64,000 bases of DNA, from assembly GCA_027620495.1 (NCBI GenBank), contig JAQCEA010000005.1:1-64000 (forward strand), in the 5' to 3' direction. How positions within the stretch are numbered: position 1 is the first letter of the stretch; the number at the start of each line of letters is the position of its first letter. The notes under the pieces are model-generated. The model had not been told where the DNA came from. It searched no databases and was given only the letters and a program-made list of their open reading frames with translations. A program made the translations under genes and the position numbers. This document shows, one piece after another, positions 9,795 through 20,175 of this stretch. Origin of the DNA: Pseudomonadota bacterium (GTDB taxonomy: Bacteria > Pseudomonadota > Alphaproteobacteria > Puniceispirillales > Puniceispirillaceae).

Positions 9795-11015
9795 TCAGCC
9801 GTCATCAAGTCCAAATGCCGTATGCAAACTTCGTACCGCAAGCTCGGTATATTCTGCATCAATTAACACTGATATTTTAATTTCAGAGGTTGAAATCACC
9901 TGAATATTCACCCCCTTTGCCGCCAGAGTTTCAAACATGGTCTTGGCCACGCCGGGTTGCGACCGCATGGCGGTACCAACGACTGAAATTTTCGAAACAT
10001 TAGGATCAGCGGCAATTGTTTCAAATTCCAAAGAATCTTGGCTTTTCTTAATGATATCAACTGCTTTTTCTATATCAAGACGTCCAACCGAAAAACTAAT
10101 ATCGGTGGTTTTTGTTGTGCTTGACGCTGATTGCACAATCATATCGACATTGACATGGTGATCGGCCAGCTGACCAAACACAGCGGCAGCAACACCGGGG
10201 CGGTCGGGCAAACCAACTATGGTGATTTTGGCCTCGTCCGGGCTGTAAGCTATGCCGCTGATTGTTTCCTGTTCCATGATTGAATCCTCATTCACAACGA
10301 AAGTGCCAGGCGCGTCAGTAAAACTTGATCTTACCTGAAGGTTAACATTATGCCGCATCGCCATCGCCACCGAGCGTGTTTGCAGAACTTTTGCCCCTGA
10401 TGATGCCATTTCCAGCATTTCTTCAAAGGTGATTCGGTCAAGCTTGCGCGCCTTTGGCGCTATGCGGGGGTCGGTTGTATAGACACCATCGACATCTGTA
10501 TAAATATCACATCGATCAGCATTCAACGCCGCCGCCATTGCCACCGCCGAGGTATCAGACCCACCGCGTCCAAGCGTGGTGATACGGTTGTCCGGTCCAA
10601 TGCCCTGAAAGCCAGCAATTACCGCCACCTGTCCTTGGCTAAGACGCTGATCTATCACTGCCGCATCAATATGATCGATACGGGCGGCACCATGCACATC
10701 ATCGGTATGGATTGGCACTTGCCATCCAAGCCATGAGCGCGCGTCAACCCCAAGATTTTGCAGGGCAATGGCCAGCAGGCCAACTGTCACCTGTTCACCG
10801 GTGGCGACAATCGCGTCATATTCTCGGGCATCATGCACCGCGCCAACAGTTGTCGCCCATTCAACCAGCTGATTGGTTGTACCCGACATTGCAGACACCA
10901 CCACCGCCACTTCATGGCCGGCATCAACCTCTGCTTTCACGCGCTGGGCGACATTGCGTATACGATCAAGGTCGGCAACTGAGGTGCCACCAAATTTTTG
11001 AACAATTCGTGCCAT
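9795..11015 (-). CDS. lysC: Aspartate kinase
   Basis: Aspartokinase phosphorylates aspartate in the first step of lysine, threonine, methionine and diaminopimelate synthesis. The 406-residue protein starts with the kinase motif VQKFGGTSVAD. It has the substrate loop GRGGSDTSAVA and two C-terminal ACT domains (about 265-400) for feedback control. I choose the ATG at 11015 because the family begins MARIVQKFGG; the longer frame to 11069 lacks support. It diverges from ubiG across a 72-base gap. Confidence 0.96.
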   Translation of the reverse strand: MARIVQKFGGTSVADLDRIRNVAQRVKAEVDAGHEVAVVVSAMSGTTNQLVEWATTVGAVHDAREYDAIVATGEQVTVGLLAIALQNLGVDARSWLGWQVPIHTDDVHGAARIDHIDAAVIDQRLSQGQVAVIAGFQGIGPDNRITTLGRGGSDTSAVAMAAALNADRCDIYTDVDGVYTTDPRIAPKARKLDRITFEEMLEMASSGAKVLQTRSVAMAMRHNVNLQVRSSFTDAPGTFVVNEDSIMEQETISGIAYSPDEAKITIVGLPDRPGVAAAVFGQLADHHVNVDMIVQSASSTTKTTDISFSVGRLDIEKAVDIIKKSQDSLEFETIAADPNVSKISVVGTAMRSQPGVAKTMFETLAAKGVNIQVISTSEIKISVLIDAEYTELAVRSLHTAFGLDDG

Positions 11016-11087
11016 TTGCTGTATGTTACATCCACTAGGTAAATTCCACGCACGTAATAGCGATAACAATGCGCCGGGGCAAGTTCA

Positions 11088-11828
11088 ATGGTGACGACAG
11101 CAGATCAAAGAGAAATTGATAATTTTGCCGCCCTGTCTGATCAATGGTGGGACATGCGCGGGCCCATGGCACCGCTGCATGCTTTCACGCCGATTAGAAT
11201 CGATTATATTTTGGCCAATATTGAAAGGTTTTGGCCGAAAAAAGCCCGCCCGGTTGCCCCGGCATCACGCCCGCTAACTGGTTTGCGCATTCTTGATATT
11301 GGATGCGGCGGCGGTCTGCTTGCTGAACCAATGGCCCGGCTTGGCGCGAGCGTGACCGGCATTGATGTCACCGAGGCGGCAATCATCGCCGCCACCGCGC
11401 ATGCCAAACAGGCCGATCTGGATATTGATTACCGTTGTTGCACTGCCGAAGACCTGGCTAGCACTGGCGTAACTTTTGACGTTATTTATGCATCGGAAGT
11501 GATTGAACATGTTGCTGACCGTGGCTTGTTTATCAAGGCGATTGCCAACATGCTGGATCCAAAGGGGGCGGTCATTGTGACCACAATCAACCGCAGCCTG
11601 CCAGCTTTGTTACTGGCAAAATTTGCGCTAGAATATGTGGTCCGGCTGGTACCAGCTGGCACCCATGACCCCCGAAAATTTGTACGGCCAAATGAATTGC
11701 GCCGGGAATTTGCCGCGGTGGGGATCATGCTTGATGATATGACCGGTCTGGCACCTAGACCGGGCGGCGGGTTTAGACAAACCGGCAGTCTGGCAATTAA
11801 TTACGCGGCAAGCGGCGGATTTATCTGA
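11088..11828 (+). CDS. ubiG: Ubiquinone biosynthesis O-methyltransferase
   Basis: UbiG methylates hydroxyl groups of ubiquinone intermediates using SAM. The 246-residue protein has the class I methyltransferase loop LDIGCGGGLLAEPMARLGA near residue 65, the N-terminal SDQWWDMRGPMAPLH and the conserved VIEHVAD. These sequences are characteristic of UbiG. It is a single gene between divergent lysC and a convergent DUF1178 gene. Confidence 0.95.
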   Translation: MVTTADQREIDNFAALSDQWWDMRGPMAPLHAFTPIRIDYILANIERFWPKKARPVAPASRPLTGLRILDIGCGGGLLAEPMARLGASVTGIDVTEAAIIAATAHAKQADLDIDYRCCTAEDLASTGVTFDVIYASEVIEHVADRGLFIKAIANMLDPKGAVIVTTINRSLPALLLAKFALEYVVRLVPAGTHDPRKFVRPNELRREFAAVGIMLDDMTGLAPRPGGGFRQTGSLAINYAASGGFI

Positions 11829-11861
11829 CCGTGGCTGACCGCGCGCCACCGATGGGCTTGG

Positions 11862-12428
11862 TCAATGGTCGGACGGCACCCATGGCATATCAAATATTTC
11901 AATGCCCTCATCTTTGAGCGATTCACGCTCTTCTTTTGTGGCCTGTCCATAAATGCCCTCGGCTTCCGCTTCGCCATAGTGGATTTTGCGCGCCTCTTCA
12001 GCAAAATTATCGCCAACATCACGGCAGTCTTTGATGATCTTTTGCCGCAATTGTCGTAGCTCGGCAAGCGCCGCACCAAAGGCTTGAACCTGTTCAGCCT
12101 GCATCACCGGGGCCCGGCCGGGCGCCGCGGCATGACCAGCCATGGTCGGACGCAACGGGGCAGACGCTGGCGGGGCAGACGCTGACGGGGCCGGAACAGA
12201 TGCGGCAGGTTCAGTGGCTGGCAGTTGTTCAGCCGCTGACGGGCCAGTTGATTTGCGCCGCTTTGGGCTGGCGAGATTTGGCGTCATTAACGCCCGTTTC
12301 ACCTGATCACTGTCGCATAAGGGACAGCGAAGCAATCCATTTGCAGCTTGCTCATCATAGGCGGCACTGCCCTGAAACCAGCCTTCAAATTCATGATTTT
12401 GATCACAAATTAATTGATATTTGATCAT
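11862..12428 (-). CDS. DUF1178 family protein
   Basis: This 188-residue protein starts MIKYQLICDQNHEFEGWF and has a zinc-ribbon-like pair, C8 and the CPLC at about residues 36-39. A Pro/Ala/Ser-rich linker in the middle leads to a conserved C-terminal segment (AEEARKIHYGEAEAEGIYG). The family is widespread in Alphaproteobacteria and Betaproteobacteria and its function is unknown. In many genomes it lies near the carbon-nitrogen hydrolase and ubiG. Here it is next to ubiG but separated from the hydrolase. It starts 21 bases after the secA stop. Confidence 0.85.
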   Translation of the reverse strand: MIKYQLICDQNHEFEGWFQGSAAYDEQAANGLLRCPLCDSDQVKRALMTPNLASPKRRKSTGPSAAEQLPATEPAASVPAPSASAPPASAPLRPTMAGHAAAPGRAPVMQAEQVQAFGAALAELRQLRQKIIKDCRDVGDNFAEEARKIHYGEAEAEGIYGQATKEERESLKDEGIEIFDMPWVPSDH

Positions 12429-12449
12429 CGCTGTAACCCGATCAACAAA

Positions 12450-15053
12450 TTATGCTGTAATCGCACCGTGGCAATGTTTGTATTTTTTGCCTGACCCACA
12501 TGGGCATGGCGCATTGCGCGTGACTTTTTGCGGCGGCGGCGGCGTTGCCGGGCTGTCAGATTTGGCCTGACCATCATCGGCGGACTCACTGCGCAATTCA
12601 ACATGCGACAGCACCATGGTGGTGGTTTCACGCATGTTGGCCAGCATCGATTCAAACATCATAAATGCTTCGCGCTTATATTCATTTAACGGATCTTTTT
12701 GCGCATAAGCCCGTAATGAAATACCCTGACGCAATTGATCAAGGCTGAGCAGATGTTCTTTCCATTGCTGGTCGAGAACCTGTAACAACAGTGATTTTTC
12801 CGCCATCCGCATAATATCAGGGCCAAGCCGTACAGCCTTTTCAGCCATGCGCCGGTCAGACGCGGCGATCAGCCGTTCTTCAATTTCTGTTTCGGCAATG
12901 CCATCTTCAGCAAACCAATCTGCAATTGGCGCATCAACGCCTAAAACACGCTGGGCATCATTGCGCAATTGTTCGGCAAGCCACTGGTCGTGATAGCTAT
13001 TTTCTGGAATGGCCCGTTCAACAATAAGCGCCGCCGCCTCGTGCCGCATATCGACAACGGTGTCATGCACATTTTCAGACCGCATAATATCTTTGCGCTG
13101 ATCAAAAATAACCCGCCGCTGGTCATTCATCACATCGTCATATTTCAACAGCTGTTTGCGAATTTCAAAATTACGGGCTTCGACTTTTGTCTGGGCTTTT
13201 TCAACAGCTTTATTGATCCATGGATGGATAATGGCTTCGCCTTTTTCAAGCCCCAGCTTGACAAGCATGCCGTCTAGTTTTTCTGATCCAAAAATACGCA
13301 TCAGATCATCTTCAAGCGATAAAAAGAATTTTGATGCCCCCGGATCGCCTTGACGCCCAGTCCGGCCACGCAACTGATTGTCGATACGCCGCGATTCATG
13401 ACGTTCTGTGCCAATCACATAGAGGCCGCCAGCATCAAGGGCCACCTTTTTTGCGGCGGCAATTTCGCTGGAAATTTTATCACGCGCCGCATCGCTAAGC
13501 GGCTTTTTTTCTGCGGCCTGTTCAAGACGCATGTCAAGATTGCCACCAAGCTGAATATCAGTGCCGCGACCCGCCATATTTGTCGCAATTGTCACCGCGC
13601 CCGGCACGCCAGCCTCGGCAATGATCATCGCTTCTTCATGGTGAACCCGGGCATTCAACACTTTGTGAGCAATTTTACGTTTGGTCAGCTGTGCTGATAG
13701 TTTTTCAGATTTTTCGATGCTGACGGTGCCAACCAAAATGGGCTGTTGGCGTTTTTGGCAATCCTCGACCAGCGCAATCACCGCATCATCACGTTCGGCG
13801 CTGGTGCGATAGACCTCGTCATCATGGTCCTGTCGTGCCACATCGCGGTTGGTCGGGATCGCCATCACCTCAAGACCATAGATTTCGGAAAATTCACCAG
13901 CCTCGGTCATCGCCGTACCAGTCATACCGGCCAGCTTGTCATACATACGGAAATAATTTTGGAAAGTTACCGACGCCAGCGTCTGGTTTTCTGCCTGAAT
14001 TTCAACTTTTTCCTTGGCTTCGATGGCCTGATGCAGGCCATCTGAAAACCGCCGCCCCGGCATGGCCCGGCCAGTAAATTCATCAATAATCAATACCTGG
14101 CCATCTTTGACCATGTAATTGGTGTCACGCTTGAACAAATGATGCGCTTTGAGCGATTGATTGATATGATGCAAAAGACCAACATTATCAATATCATACA
14201 ATGTACCACTATCGATTGCACCAGCAGTGCGCAACAGATCTTCGGCATGTTCAATGCCCGCTTCGGTCAGCGTGACGCTATTGGCTTTTTCATCCAGATC
14301 AAAATCATCTGCGGTTAATTGCGGGATTACCGCATCTGCCACCAGATACAATGCCGAATTGCTTTCTGCTGGGCCGGAAATGATCAATGGTGTGCGGGCT
14401 TCGTCAATCAGGATCGAATCAACCTCATCGACAATGGCAAAGTGAAAATCGCGCTGTACCATATCTTCAAGACGGAATTTCAAATTGTCGCGCAGATAGT
14501 CAAAGCCAAATTCATTGTTGGTGCCATAGGTCACATCACAGCCATAGGCCGCCCGGCGGGCGTCATCATCCAGCCCGGCGGTGATGCAGCCAACGCTGAG
14601 GCCTAAAAATTCATAGACCCGGCCCATCCATCCGGCGTCACGCTGGGCCAGATAATCATTCACCGTCACCACATGAACGCCGCGCTGGTCAAGGGCATTT
14701 AAGAACACAGCCAGCGTTGCCACCAACGTTTTGCCTTCGCCGGTTTTCATTTCAGCAATCTGCCCGTTATGAAGCGCGATGCCGCCCATCAACTGGACAT
14801 CAAAATGGCGCTGGCCAAGTGTCCGTTTCGCCGCTTCGCGGACCAGAGCAAACGCTTCGGCAAGCAAATCATCTTTGGTTTCGCCATTTGCCAGACGGTC
14901 GCGCAACTGTCCGGTTATGGCGCGCAGGGCCGCATCATCCTTACCGCTTAGCCCATCTTCAAGGCCATTGATTTTCGAGATCAGCGGCTGCAGGTTCTTT
15001 ACAGCCCGATCATTGGAGCTGCCAAACAGACTTTTTGCTAACGACCCAAACAT
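12450..15053 (-). CDS. secA: Preprotein translocase ATPase subunit SecA
   Basis: SecA drives secretory proteins through SecYEG with ATP. The 867-residue product shows Walker A in [15 protein letters not shown] near residue 105, the DEAD-like box [16 protein letters not shown], and NMAGRGTDI of the second nucleotide fold. The C-terminal zinc-binding tail [14 protein letters not shown], used for SecB and lipid contact, is intact. The ATG at 15053 has a strong GGGGAG six bases upstream, so I prefer it to 15077. Confidence 0.98.
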   Translation of the reverse strand: MFGSLAKSLFGSSNDRAVKNLQPLISKINGLEDGLSGKDDAALRAITGQLRDRLANGETKDDLLAEAFALVREAAKRTLGQRHFDVQLMGGIALHNGQIAEMKTGEGKTLVATLAVFLNALDQRGVHVVTVNDYLAQRDAGWMGRVYEFLGLSVGCITAGLDDDARRAAYGCDVTYGTNNEFGFDYLRDNLKFRLEDMVQRDFHFAIVDEVDSILIDEARTPLIISGPAESNSALYLVADAVIPQLTADDFDLDEKANSVTLTEAGIEHAEDLLRTAGAIDSGTLYDIDNVGLLHHINQSLKAHHLFKRDTNYMVKDGQVLIIDEFTGRAMPGRRFSDGLHQAIEAKEKVEIQAENQTLASVTFQNYFRMYDKLAGMTGTAMTEAGEFSEIYGLEVMAIPTNRDVARQDHDDEVYRTSAERDDAVIALVEDCQKRQQPILVGTVSIEKSEKLSAQLTKRKIAHKVLNARVHHEEAMIIAEAGVPGAVTIATNMAGRGTDIQLGGNLDMRLEQAAEKKPLSDAARDKISSEIAAAKKVALDAGGLYVIGTERHESRRIDNQLRGRTGRQGDPGASKFFLSLEDDLMRIFGSEKLDGMLVKLGLEKGEAIIHPWINKAVEKAQTKVEARNFEIRKQLLKYDDVMNDQRRVIFDQRKDIMRSENVHDTVVDMRHEAAALIVERAIPENSYHDQWLAEQLRNDAQRVLGVDAPIADWFAEDGIAETEIEERLIAASDRRMAEKAVRLGPDIMRMAEKSLLLQVLDQQWKEHLLSLDQLRQGISLRAYAQKDPLNEYKREAFMMFESMLANMRETTTMVLSHVELRSESADDGQAKSDSPATPPPPQKVTRNAPCPCGSGKKYKHCHGAITA

Positions 15054-15140
15054 GAAAGCTCCCCGGACTGGCGGCATAAAGACGTGCGATATATAGGCTG
15101 GCGGTCATGCGGCCTGTCACCTGCACATTGCGCCTGATTG

Positions 15141-15169
15141 GACATAGGTATAGATGCCAATTTTGTCAA
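15141..15169 (-). promoter_or_regulatory. Putative secA promoter
   Basis: On the minus strand a perfect -35 TTGACA (15164-15169) is followed after 17 bases by TATGTC (15141-15146), about 90 bases before the secA start. The -10 is weak but the spacing is ideal. The rest of the secA/ppiC spacer (15054-15397) holds the inverted repeat listed separately and no gene. Confidence 0.45.
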
Positions 15170-15193
15170 TTGATTGGCGTGGTTTTCATAAGA

Positions 15194-15256
15194 TTATCCA
15201 GTTTCCAATGAAAAGCCACAAAGATCATCTGGCAAAGGCCGGATTAAACTGGATAA
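15194..15256. repeat. 11-base inverted repeat in the secA/ppiC spacer
   Basis: TTATCCAGTTT (15194-15204) and its exact complement AAACTGGATAA (15246-15256) are separated by 41 bases. They could be paired operator half-sites or arms of an RNA hairpin in the ppiC leader. Function is unknown. Confidence 0.6.
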
Positions 15257-15397
15257 GACAGCTAGCTTCAGGTTATATATCACCGCTGGACAGACACCGC
15301 TAATCAATAGGCCCCGTCTGCATATCACAATAAGGTGGCAGTGTTGCCGCCAGAAAACCAATTTACGCCAATGATAAAGAGGGCAGAGGACACCGTA

Positions 15398-16288
15398 ATG
15401 ATCGCCAGTTTCTATTGTTTTGAGTCATCTTTGAAACCTCCTTTCGGACGCATTATGCGGCGTGTTGGATGCGGTGTGCTGGCGGCGGTTTGTTTGGCCA
15501 GTACGCTCGCACAGGCAAATGACCAGATATCAGTTGGCACGGTGAATGGCAAAGATATATGGCTGGATGATGTTTTGCGCGCGGCCGAACGTCTGCCTGA
15601 AGAATTTCAGCAGACACCGCTGGAAAATTATTATTCACAGCTTGTTGCCGATATCATTGATGCGCAGCTCGCCGCCACCGCCGCACGCAATGATGCCTAT
15701 GACAAAAAGCCAGAGATTGTCGCCGCGATGCAATTGGCGGCAAATCGGGTGCTGGCGGAAAGCTGGCTTGCCGAAAAAGTGCGCGGCGAAATCACCGAAA
15801 CAGCGATTCAAAATGCCTATGATAAATTTATTGCCGATACAGCATCGCGCGAGCAGGTGACCGCGTCACATATTTTGGTCGAGACCGAGGATGAAGCCAA
15901 GGCCGTCATTGCGGCGTTGCAAGATGGTGGTGATTTTGCTGCATTGGCAAAAGAAAAATCAACCGGCCCTAGCGGGCCAAATGGCGGGGTGCTTGGCACA
16001 TTTGGGCGTGGGCAGATGGTGCCAGCGTTTGAAACAGCCGCTTTTACCCTTGCTGTTGGCAGTTTTTCAGACACCCCGGTACAAACACAATTTGGCTGGC
16101 ATGTTATTAAAGTAGACGGCAAAGACATCGCACCGGCCCCAGATTTTGAAGCCATGCGGGCGCAATTGGCAAATAATCTGTCAACGCAGACACTTGGCCG
16201 TTTGCTAGAGGAACTGCGCGCCAGTCAGGATATCCAATTGCGAAGCTTTGCCGATGTGCGCAAAGATGCGATGGACGCCACGCAATAA
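15398..16288 (+). CDS. PpiC-type (parvulin) peptidyl-prolyl cis-trans isomerase, exported
   Basis: The C-terminal half has a parvulin domain: QVTASHILVETEDEAKAVI, then GPNGGVLGTFGRGQMVPAFE and FGWHVIKVD. An N-terminal hydrophobic stretch (VGCGVLAAVCLASTLAQA) is a probable Sec signal, so it should fold proteins in the periplasm. ATG 15398 has the strong Shine-Dalgarno AGAGGA seven bases upstream, giving 296 residues; ATG 15455 would give a tighter signal peptide. The frame to 15335 is less likely. It lies next to secA and upstream of argJ, the usual alphaproteobacterial order. Confidence 0.88.
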   Translation: MIASFYCFESSLKPPFGRIMRRVGCGVLAAVCLASTLAQANDQISVGTVNGKDIWLDDVLRAAERLPEEFQQTPLENYYSQLVADIIDAQLAATAARNDAYDKKPEIVAAMQLAANRVLAESWLAEKVRGEITETAIQNAYDKFIADTASREQVTASHILVETEDEAKAVIAALQDGGDFAALAKEKSTGPSGPNGGVLGTFGRGQMVPAFETAAFTLAVGSFSDTPVQTQFGWHVIKVDGKDIAPAPDFEAMRAQLANNLSTQTLGRLLEELRASQDIQLRSFADVRKDAMDATQ

Positions 16289-16323
16289 GCAGCTTTGCCA
16301 AAAGGTTTGCCAAGAGGTTTACT

Positions 16324-17550
16324 ATGACAATACGGTCTCCACTTGCACCAGACAAATTTCCAAATTTACCGGCCATTGATGGCCTTGGCCTTGCGGTGGC
16401 GGCAAGCGGGCTGAAATACAAAAACCGGGATGATTTGTTGCTGATGACGCTATGCGAAACAGCGACTGTGGCGGGCGTATTTACCCGGTCTGACACCGTC
16501 GCCGCACCGGTGATCTGGAGCCGTGATGTGGTGGCCTCTGGCCGGGCTAGGGCGATTTTGACCAATGCTGGTAACGCCAATGCGTTTACTGGCGAACGCG
16601 GCCGGGATACAGTCCATCAAACAAGTACGGCGCTGGCTGGCGCGCTTGGCTTTAGCGCTGATCAAATTTTGCTGGCATCAACCGGGGTCATTGGTGAACC
16701 GCTTGAATCTACGAAGCTATCTGCTTATTTCCCCCAGCTTGTTGCCAATCAAGGTGCCAGTTGGGAACAGGCCGCCGGGGCCATTTTGACAACTGATACA
16801 TTTGCAAAAGGCGCGCATGTGAGCTGCGACATTGACGGCGTGGCTGTCAATATTTGCGGCATCGCCAAAGGGTCTGGCATGATCGCGCCAAATATGGCGA
16901 CCATGCTTGGCTATATCGCCACCGATGCGGCATTGCCAACCGATATATTACAGGCGTTGCTGACCACCGCCACCGATCACAGTTTTAATGCGATCACCGT
17001 TGATAGCGACACATCAACAAATGATACGGTATTTTTGATCGCAACCGGTCGTGCCAAAACCGCAATGATTACCAGCGCTGACGATCCAAAGCTTGCTGGA
17101 TTTCGTGACGCGTTGACGAAATTGATGGTGGATTTGGCAACCCAAATTGTGCGCGATGGCGAAGGGGCCAGCAAATTCATCACCATCGGTGTTAGCGGTG
17201 CCGAATCAGATCATCAGGCCCGGCATATTGGTCTGGCTATTGCCAACTCACCACTTGTTAAAACCGCCATTGCCGGTGAAGACGCAAATTGGGGACGGAT
17301 CGTTATGGCCGTTGGCAAATCTGGCTTTGGCATCGACCAACAGGCGATTGGCATAAAAATTGGCGGGTTTCCAGTTGCCGCGAATGGCATGCGCGTTACC
17401 GATTATGATGAAACCCCAATTGCCGCGCATATGCAAACCGCATCCATTGATATTGCCGTGTCGGTTGGGGCCGGGGCGGGGGTGGCAACTGTCTATAGCT
17501 GTGATTTGACGCATGGCTATATTTCAATCAATGCCGACTACCGTAGCTGA
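16324..17550 (+). CDS. argJ: Bifunctional glutamate N-acetyltransferase / amino-acid acetyltransferase
   Basis: ArgJ transfers acetyl from N-acetylornithine to glutamate, recycling the acetyl group in arginine synthesis; bifunctional forms also use acetyl-CoA. The 408-residue precursor self-cleaves before a threonine, here T193 in GMIAPNMATML, to form alpha and beta chains. Conserved segments include ANAFTG and EGASKFI. It starts 35 bases after the PpiC gene and ends five bases before mutT, which suggests one transcript. argD and argF are at 51-53 kb. Confidence 0.96.
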   Translation: MTIRSPLAPDKFPNLPAIDGLGLAVAASGLKYKNRDDLLLMTLCETATVAGVFTRSDTVAAPVIWSRDVVASGRARAILTNAGNANAFTGERGRDTVHQTSTALAGALGFSADQILLASTGVIGEPLESTKLSAYFPQLVANQGASWEQAAGAILTTDTFAKGAHVSCDIDGVAVNICGIAKGSGMIAPNMATMLGYIATDAALPTDILQALLTTATDHSFNAITVDSDTSTNDTVFLIATGRAKTAMITSADDPKLAGFRDALTKLMVDLATQIVRDGEGASKFITIGVSGAESDHQARHIGLAIANSPLVKTAIAGEDANWGRIVMAVGKSGFGIDQQAIGIKIGGFPVAANGMRVTDYDETPIAAHMQTASIDIAVSVGAGAGVATVYSCDLTHGYISINADYRS

Positions 17551-17555
17551 CCCTC

Positions 17556-18005
17556 ATGGCAGAGGCGGCACCAACCAACCTTGCGGATACAAACATGCTG
17601 TTGGTCAGCGCCGTTGCGCTTATTGACCGTGATGGCCGGGTGCTGCTAGCCCAACGTCCAGAAGGCAAACCAATGGCCGGATTATGGGAATTTCCCGGCG
17701 GCAAGATCGAACCCGGGGAAACACCCGAAACAGCCCTGATCAGAGAGCTTGACGAAGAATTAGGCATTAATACCGCCGCATCCTGTCTGGCCCCGCTTAG
17801 CTTTGCCAGCCACAGCTATGGCGCAAGCGACAACCGGGCGGCATTTCATCTGTTGATGATGCTCTATGTCTGCCGGCGCTGGCAAGGTAGACCTAAACCC
17901 ATTGAAGGCGGCGCGCTGAAATGGGTGCGGCCGCAACAATTGCGCGACTATCCCATGCCAGATGCCGATATCCCACTGATTGCCGCATTACAGGATTTAT
18001 TGTGA
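17556..18005 (+). CDS. mutT: NUDIX hydrolase, MutT family (8-oxo-dGTP pyrophosphatase)
   Basis: MutT removes 8-oxo-dGTP from the nucleotide pool and so prevents A:T to C:G transversions. The 149-residue protein contains a complete Nudix box at residues 48-70, GGKIEPGETPETALIREL followed by DEELG. The start of the fold, VALIDRDGRVLLAQRPEGK, matches MutT closely. It is five bases after argJ. Its stop almost touches the stop of the opposing methyltransferase gene. Confidence 0.9.
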   Translation: MAEAAPTNLADTNMLLVSAVALIDRDGRVLLAQRPEGKPMAGLWEFPGGKIEPGETPETALIRELDEELGINTAASCLAPLSFASHSYGASDNRAAFHLLMMLYVCRRWQGRPKPIEGGALKWVRPQQLRDYPMPDADIPLIAALQDLL

Positions 18006-18006
18006 T

Positions 18007-18909
18007 CTAAGCCCCGGCTTCAGGGTCTTGTTCATCAGTTTCAAGAATCGTTGCCAACCGATGCGCCGCGGTGCCCGGGCGAAGCGGCTTTTGCTGGCTT
18101 TCATGCGGTGCCCAACCGGTCACGGTCACAATCTCAAAACTGGCCGGAATTTGACCATCCGCCCGACCAAACCGTTGCTGGTAAATCTCTGCGGCCCGCA
18201 TAAATATCTGACGCCTTGTGGGTGTTTTTAGACGCGCCAACAGCGCGTTTTGTTCCCCCATACCGCGTAAATCTGCCATCAATTTAAAAATATGCGGGTA
18301 ATGCACCGTTAGCCGGTCACTGTCAGCCACAGGCAGAGCCAGCCCAGCCCGGCTCATCAACCCACCAATATCTCGGATATCGGCCATTGGCGCACAGCGC
18401 GGGCTAAAGCCGCCGGTAATAGCTTCTTCAGCCTCGGCCAGCACCTGTTTTAATTCGGTCAGGCTATTGCCGCCAAGCAGGCTAACCAACAACAACCCAT
18501 CTGGTTTCAACAACTGGCGTGCCTGCACCATCAGCCCGGGCAAATCATCAACCCAATGCAATGACAAACAGGAAAACACCGCATTAAAGCTTTCAGGTTT
18601 ATAGGGCAGTTCGCCAAGCGCATGCACCACGCCCGGCCCATGCTGTTTTGTGGCAATGGCAAATTTTTCTGCCGGGTCGGTATGGATCATATGGCCAATC
18701 TTGCCAAGCCCGGCGAAATGTTGCGCCAAACGCCCGTCATGCGCACCGACATCAAGACATATATCAAAATCACGCCGCATCAATTCCAGCCGGTCTGCCA
18801 AACGTGCCGCAGCGGCGTCTTTCAAAAAGGCAAAATCAGCATAGCTATGCGCCGCCCGCTGGCGATGCTGTCGGATCAGCTGCTGATCAAAAAGAATGGG
18901 AACGGTCAT
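18007..18909 (-). CDS. SAM-dependent methyltransferase, BioC/NDUFAF5-like
   Basis: The product starts MTVPILFDQQLIRQHRQRAA and has a class I methyltransferase core: CLDVGAHDGRLAQHFAGLG for SAM and FNAVFSCLSLHWVDDLPG. This resembles NDUFAF5, which modifies a complex I subunit, and BioC. Which substrate it uses cannot be read from the sequence. I prefer the ATG at 18909 (300 residues) to the longer start at 18972. It diverges from comF and converges on mutT with a one-base gap. Confidence 0.8.
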   Translation of the reverse strand: MTVPILFDQQLIRQHRQRAAHSYADFAFLKDAAAARLADRLELMRRDFDICLDVGAHDGRLAQHFAGLGKIGHMIHTDPAEKFAIATKQHGPGVVHALGELPYKPESFNAVFSCLSLHWVDDLPGLMVQARQLLKPDGLLLVSLLGGNSLTELKQVLAEAEEAITGGFSPRCAPMADIRDIGGLMSRAGLALPVADSDRLTVHYPHIFKLMADLRGMGEQNALLARLKTPTRRQIFMRAAEIYQQRFGRADGQIPASFEIVTVTGWAPHESQQKPLRPGTAAHRLATILETDEQDPEAGA

Positions 18910-19031
18910 GCCAGTCATCATGTAAAGCAGACCGGTAAAACCGCAAGTGAAAAAATCGGCACCGCCTCGCATTTATCAGTCATTTTACCATTTCTTTACC
19001 ATAGGCGGGGTAGGGTTATGGCTCTAAACCC

Positions 19032-19778
19032 ATGGATTACACACATCGACCGATCATGTCTTTTCTCGCTTCAACTCGCTTTTTGATCGGTGCGGCGGCT
19101 GATCAGCTGTTGCCGCACCAATGCTTGTTATGTGGCAAATTTTGTGTTGATCGCGGCGTCTGTGCGGCATGTTGGGCTGGTGCCTTGCCAATCAGCGCGC
19201 CGCTATGTCATCGCTGTGGTCGGCCATTACCCCACGCCTTGCCAGACCAATTATGCGGCCAATGCTGGCGGACGCCACCGCCACTTGCGGCGATCCGCGC
19301 CGGATTTGCTTATAATGATTTTTCACGCGCGCTGATTTTACGGTTTAAACATGCTGATGGATTGTATCTGACGCCAGTTTTGGGACGGTTTTTGGCCCGC
19401 CATTTTGCGGCGTTGTGCCAGCCCGGCAATTTGGTCATTCCCATCCCCCTGCATCGCCATCGCTATTTGGCCAGGCGCTATAATCAATCTGCCGAGCTGG
19501 CGCGCTGGCTGGCACCTGCGGATGACTTTGCCCCAGATATTCTGCTACGCCGCCATCACAATAAAAGTCAGGCCGGGCTTAGCCGTGCCCAACGCCAAAA
19601 GAATGTCGCGGGTGTATTCAGTGTGGCAGCTGAAAGCCGGGCAAAGCTGTCTGGCAGACCGGTGATGTTAATCGATGATGTCATGGCAACCGGGGCCACA
19701 TTAAACGCGGCGACGACTTGTCTTCTGGCCGCAGGAAGCGGCCCGGTTCATGGTCTGGTGTTGGCCCGTGTTTTATAA
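19032..19778 (+). CDS. comF: ComF family phosphoribosyltransferase-like protein
   Basis: ComF proteins join an N-terminal four-cysteine zinc finger to a phosphoribosyltransferase fold and are needed for DNA uptake in competent bacteria; the biochemical role is unclear. Here the finger is CLLCGKFCVDRGVCAACW, with a second CHRCGRPLP/CGQCW. The PRPP-binding loop is VMLIDDVMATGATLNAA near the C-terminus. The ATG at 19056 (MSFLAS) is an equally likely start. It heads a comF-grxC-hydrolase cluster that is widely conserved in Alphaproteobacteria. Confidence 0.88.
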   Translation: MDYTHRPIMSFLASTRFLIGAAADQLLPHQCLLCGKFCVDRGVCAACWAGALPISAPLCHRCGRPLPHALPDQLCGQCWRTPPPLAAIRAGFAYNDFSRALILRFKHADGLYLTPVLGRFLARHFAALCQPGNLVIPIPLHRHRYLARRYNQSAELARWLAPADDFAPDILLRRHHNKSQAGLSRAQRQKNVAGVFSVAAESRAKLSGRPVMLIDDVMATGATLNAATTCLLAAGSGPVHGLVLARVL

Positions 19779-19908
19779 AACACCGATTAGGCTTTGTGGA
19801 TGATTGTATGCGGCCATACCGGTTGATAGTAGTGGCACGCGGCGAGCCGGTTGTTGTATGATGCCTCCAACAGGCGCCGGCCGCGCCCCTGATCATGCGA
19901 GTGGTATT

Positions 19909-20175
19909 ATGGCAAAAGTTGAAATTTACACATCGATTATGTGTCCCTATTGCAGCCGTGCTGTGGGGCTGTTGCAATCAAAGAATATCGCATTTGAACA
20001 AATTGATGTATCGATGAGTGGCGCGTTGCGGCAAACCATGCGGAGCCGTGCCGGTGGCCGCACATCTGTGCCGCAAATCTTTATTGATGATGAACATATT
20101 GGCGGCTGCGATGATTTAATGGCGCTTGAATCTGCCGGTCATCTGGATGCGTTGCTAAACAGGCCCGCACCGTAA
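19909..20175 (+). CDS. grxC: Glutaredoxin 3
   Basis: This 88-residue dithiol glutaredoxin reduces disulfides and mixed glutathione disulfides. The active site CPYC is at residues 12-15. The cis-proline segment TSVPQIFID and the glutathione-binding GGCDDLMAL are present. ATG at 19909 begins the conserved MAKVEIYTS, so the upstream open frame from 19804 is not used. The stop overlaps the next start by one base (TAATG), indicating translational coupling. Confidence 0.94.
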   Translation: MAKVEIYTSIMCPYCSRAVGLLQSKNIAFEQIDVSMSGALRQTMRSRAGGRTSVPQIFIDDEHIGGCDDLMALESAGHLDALLNRPAP

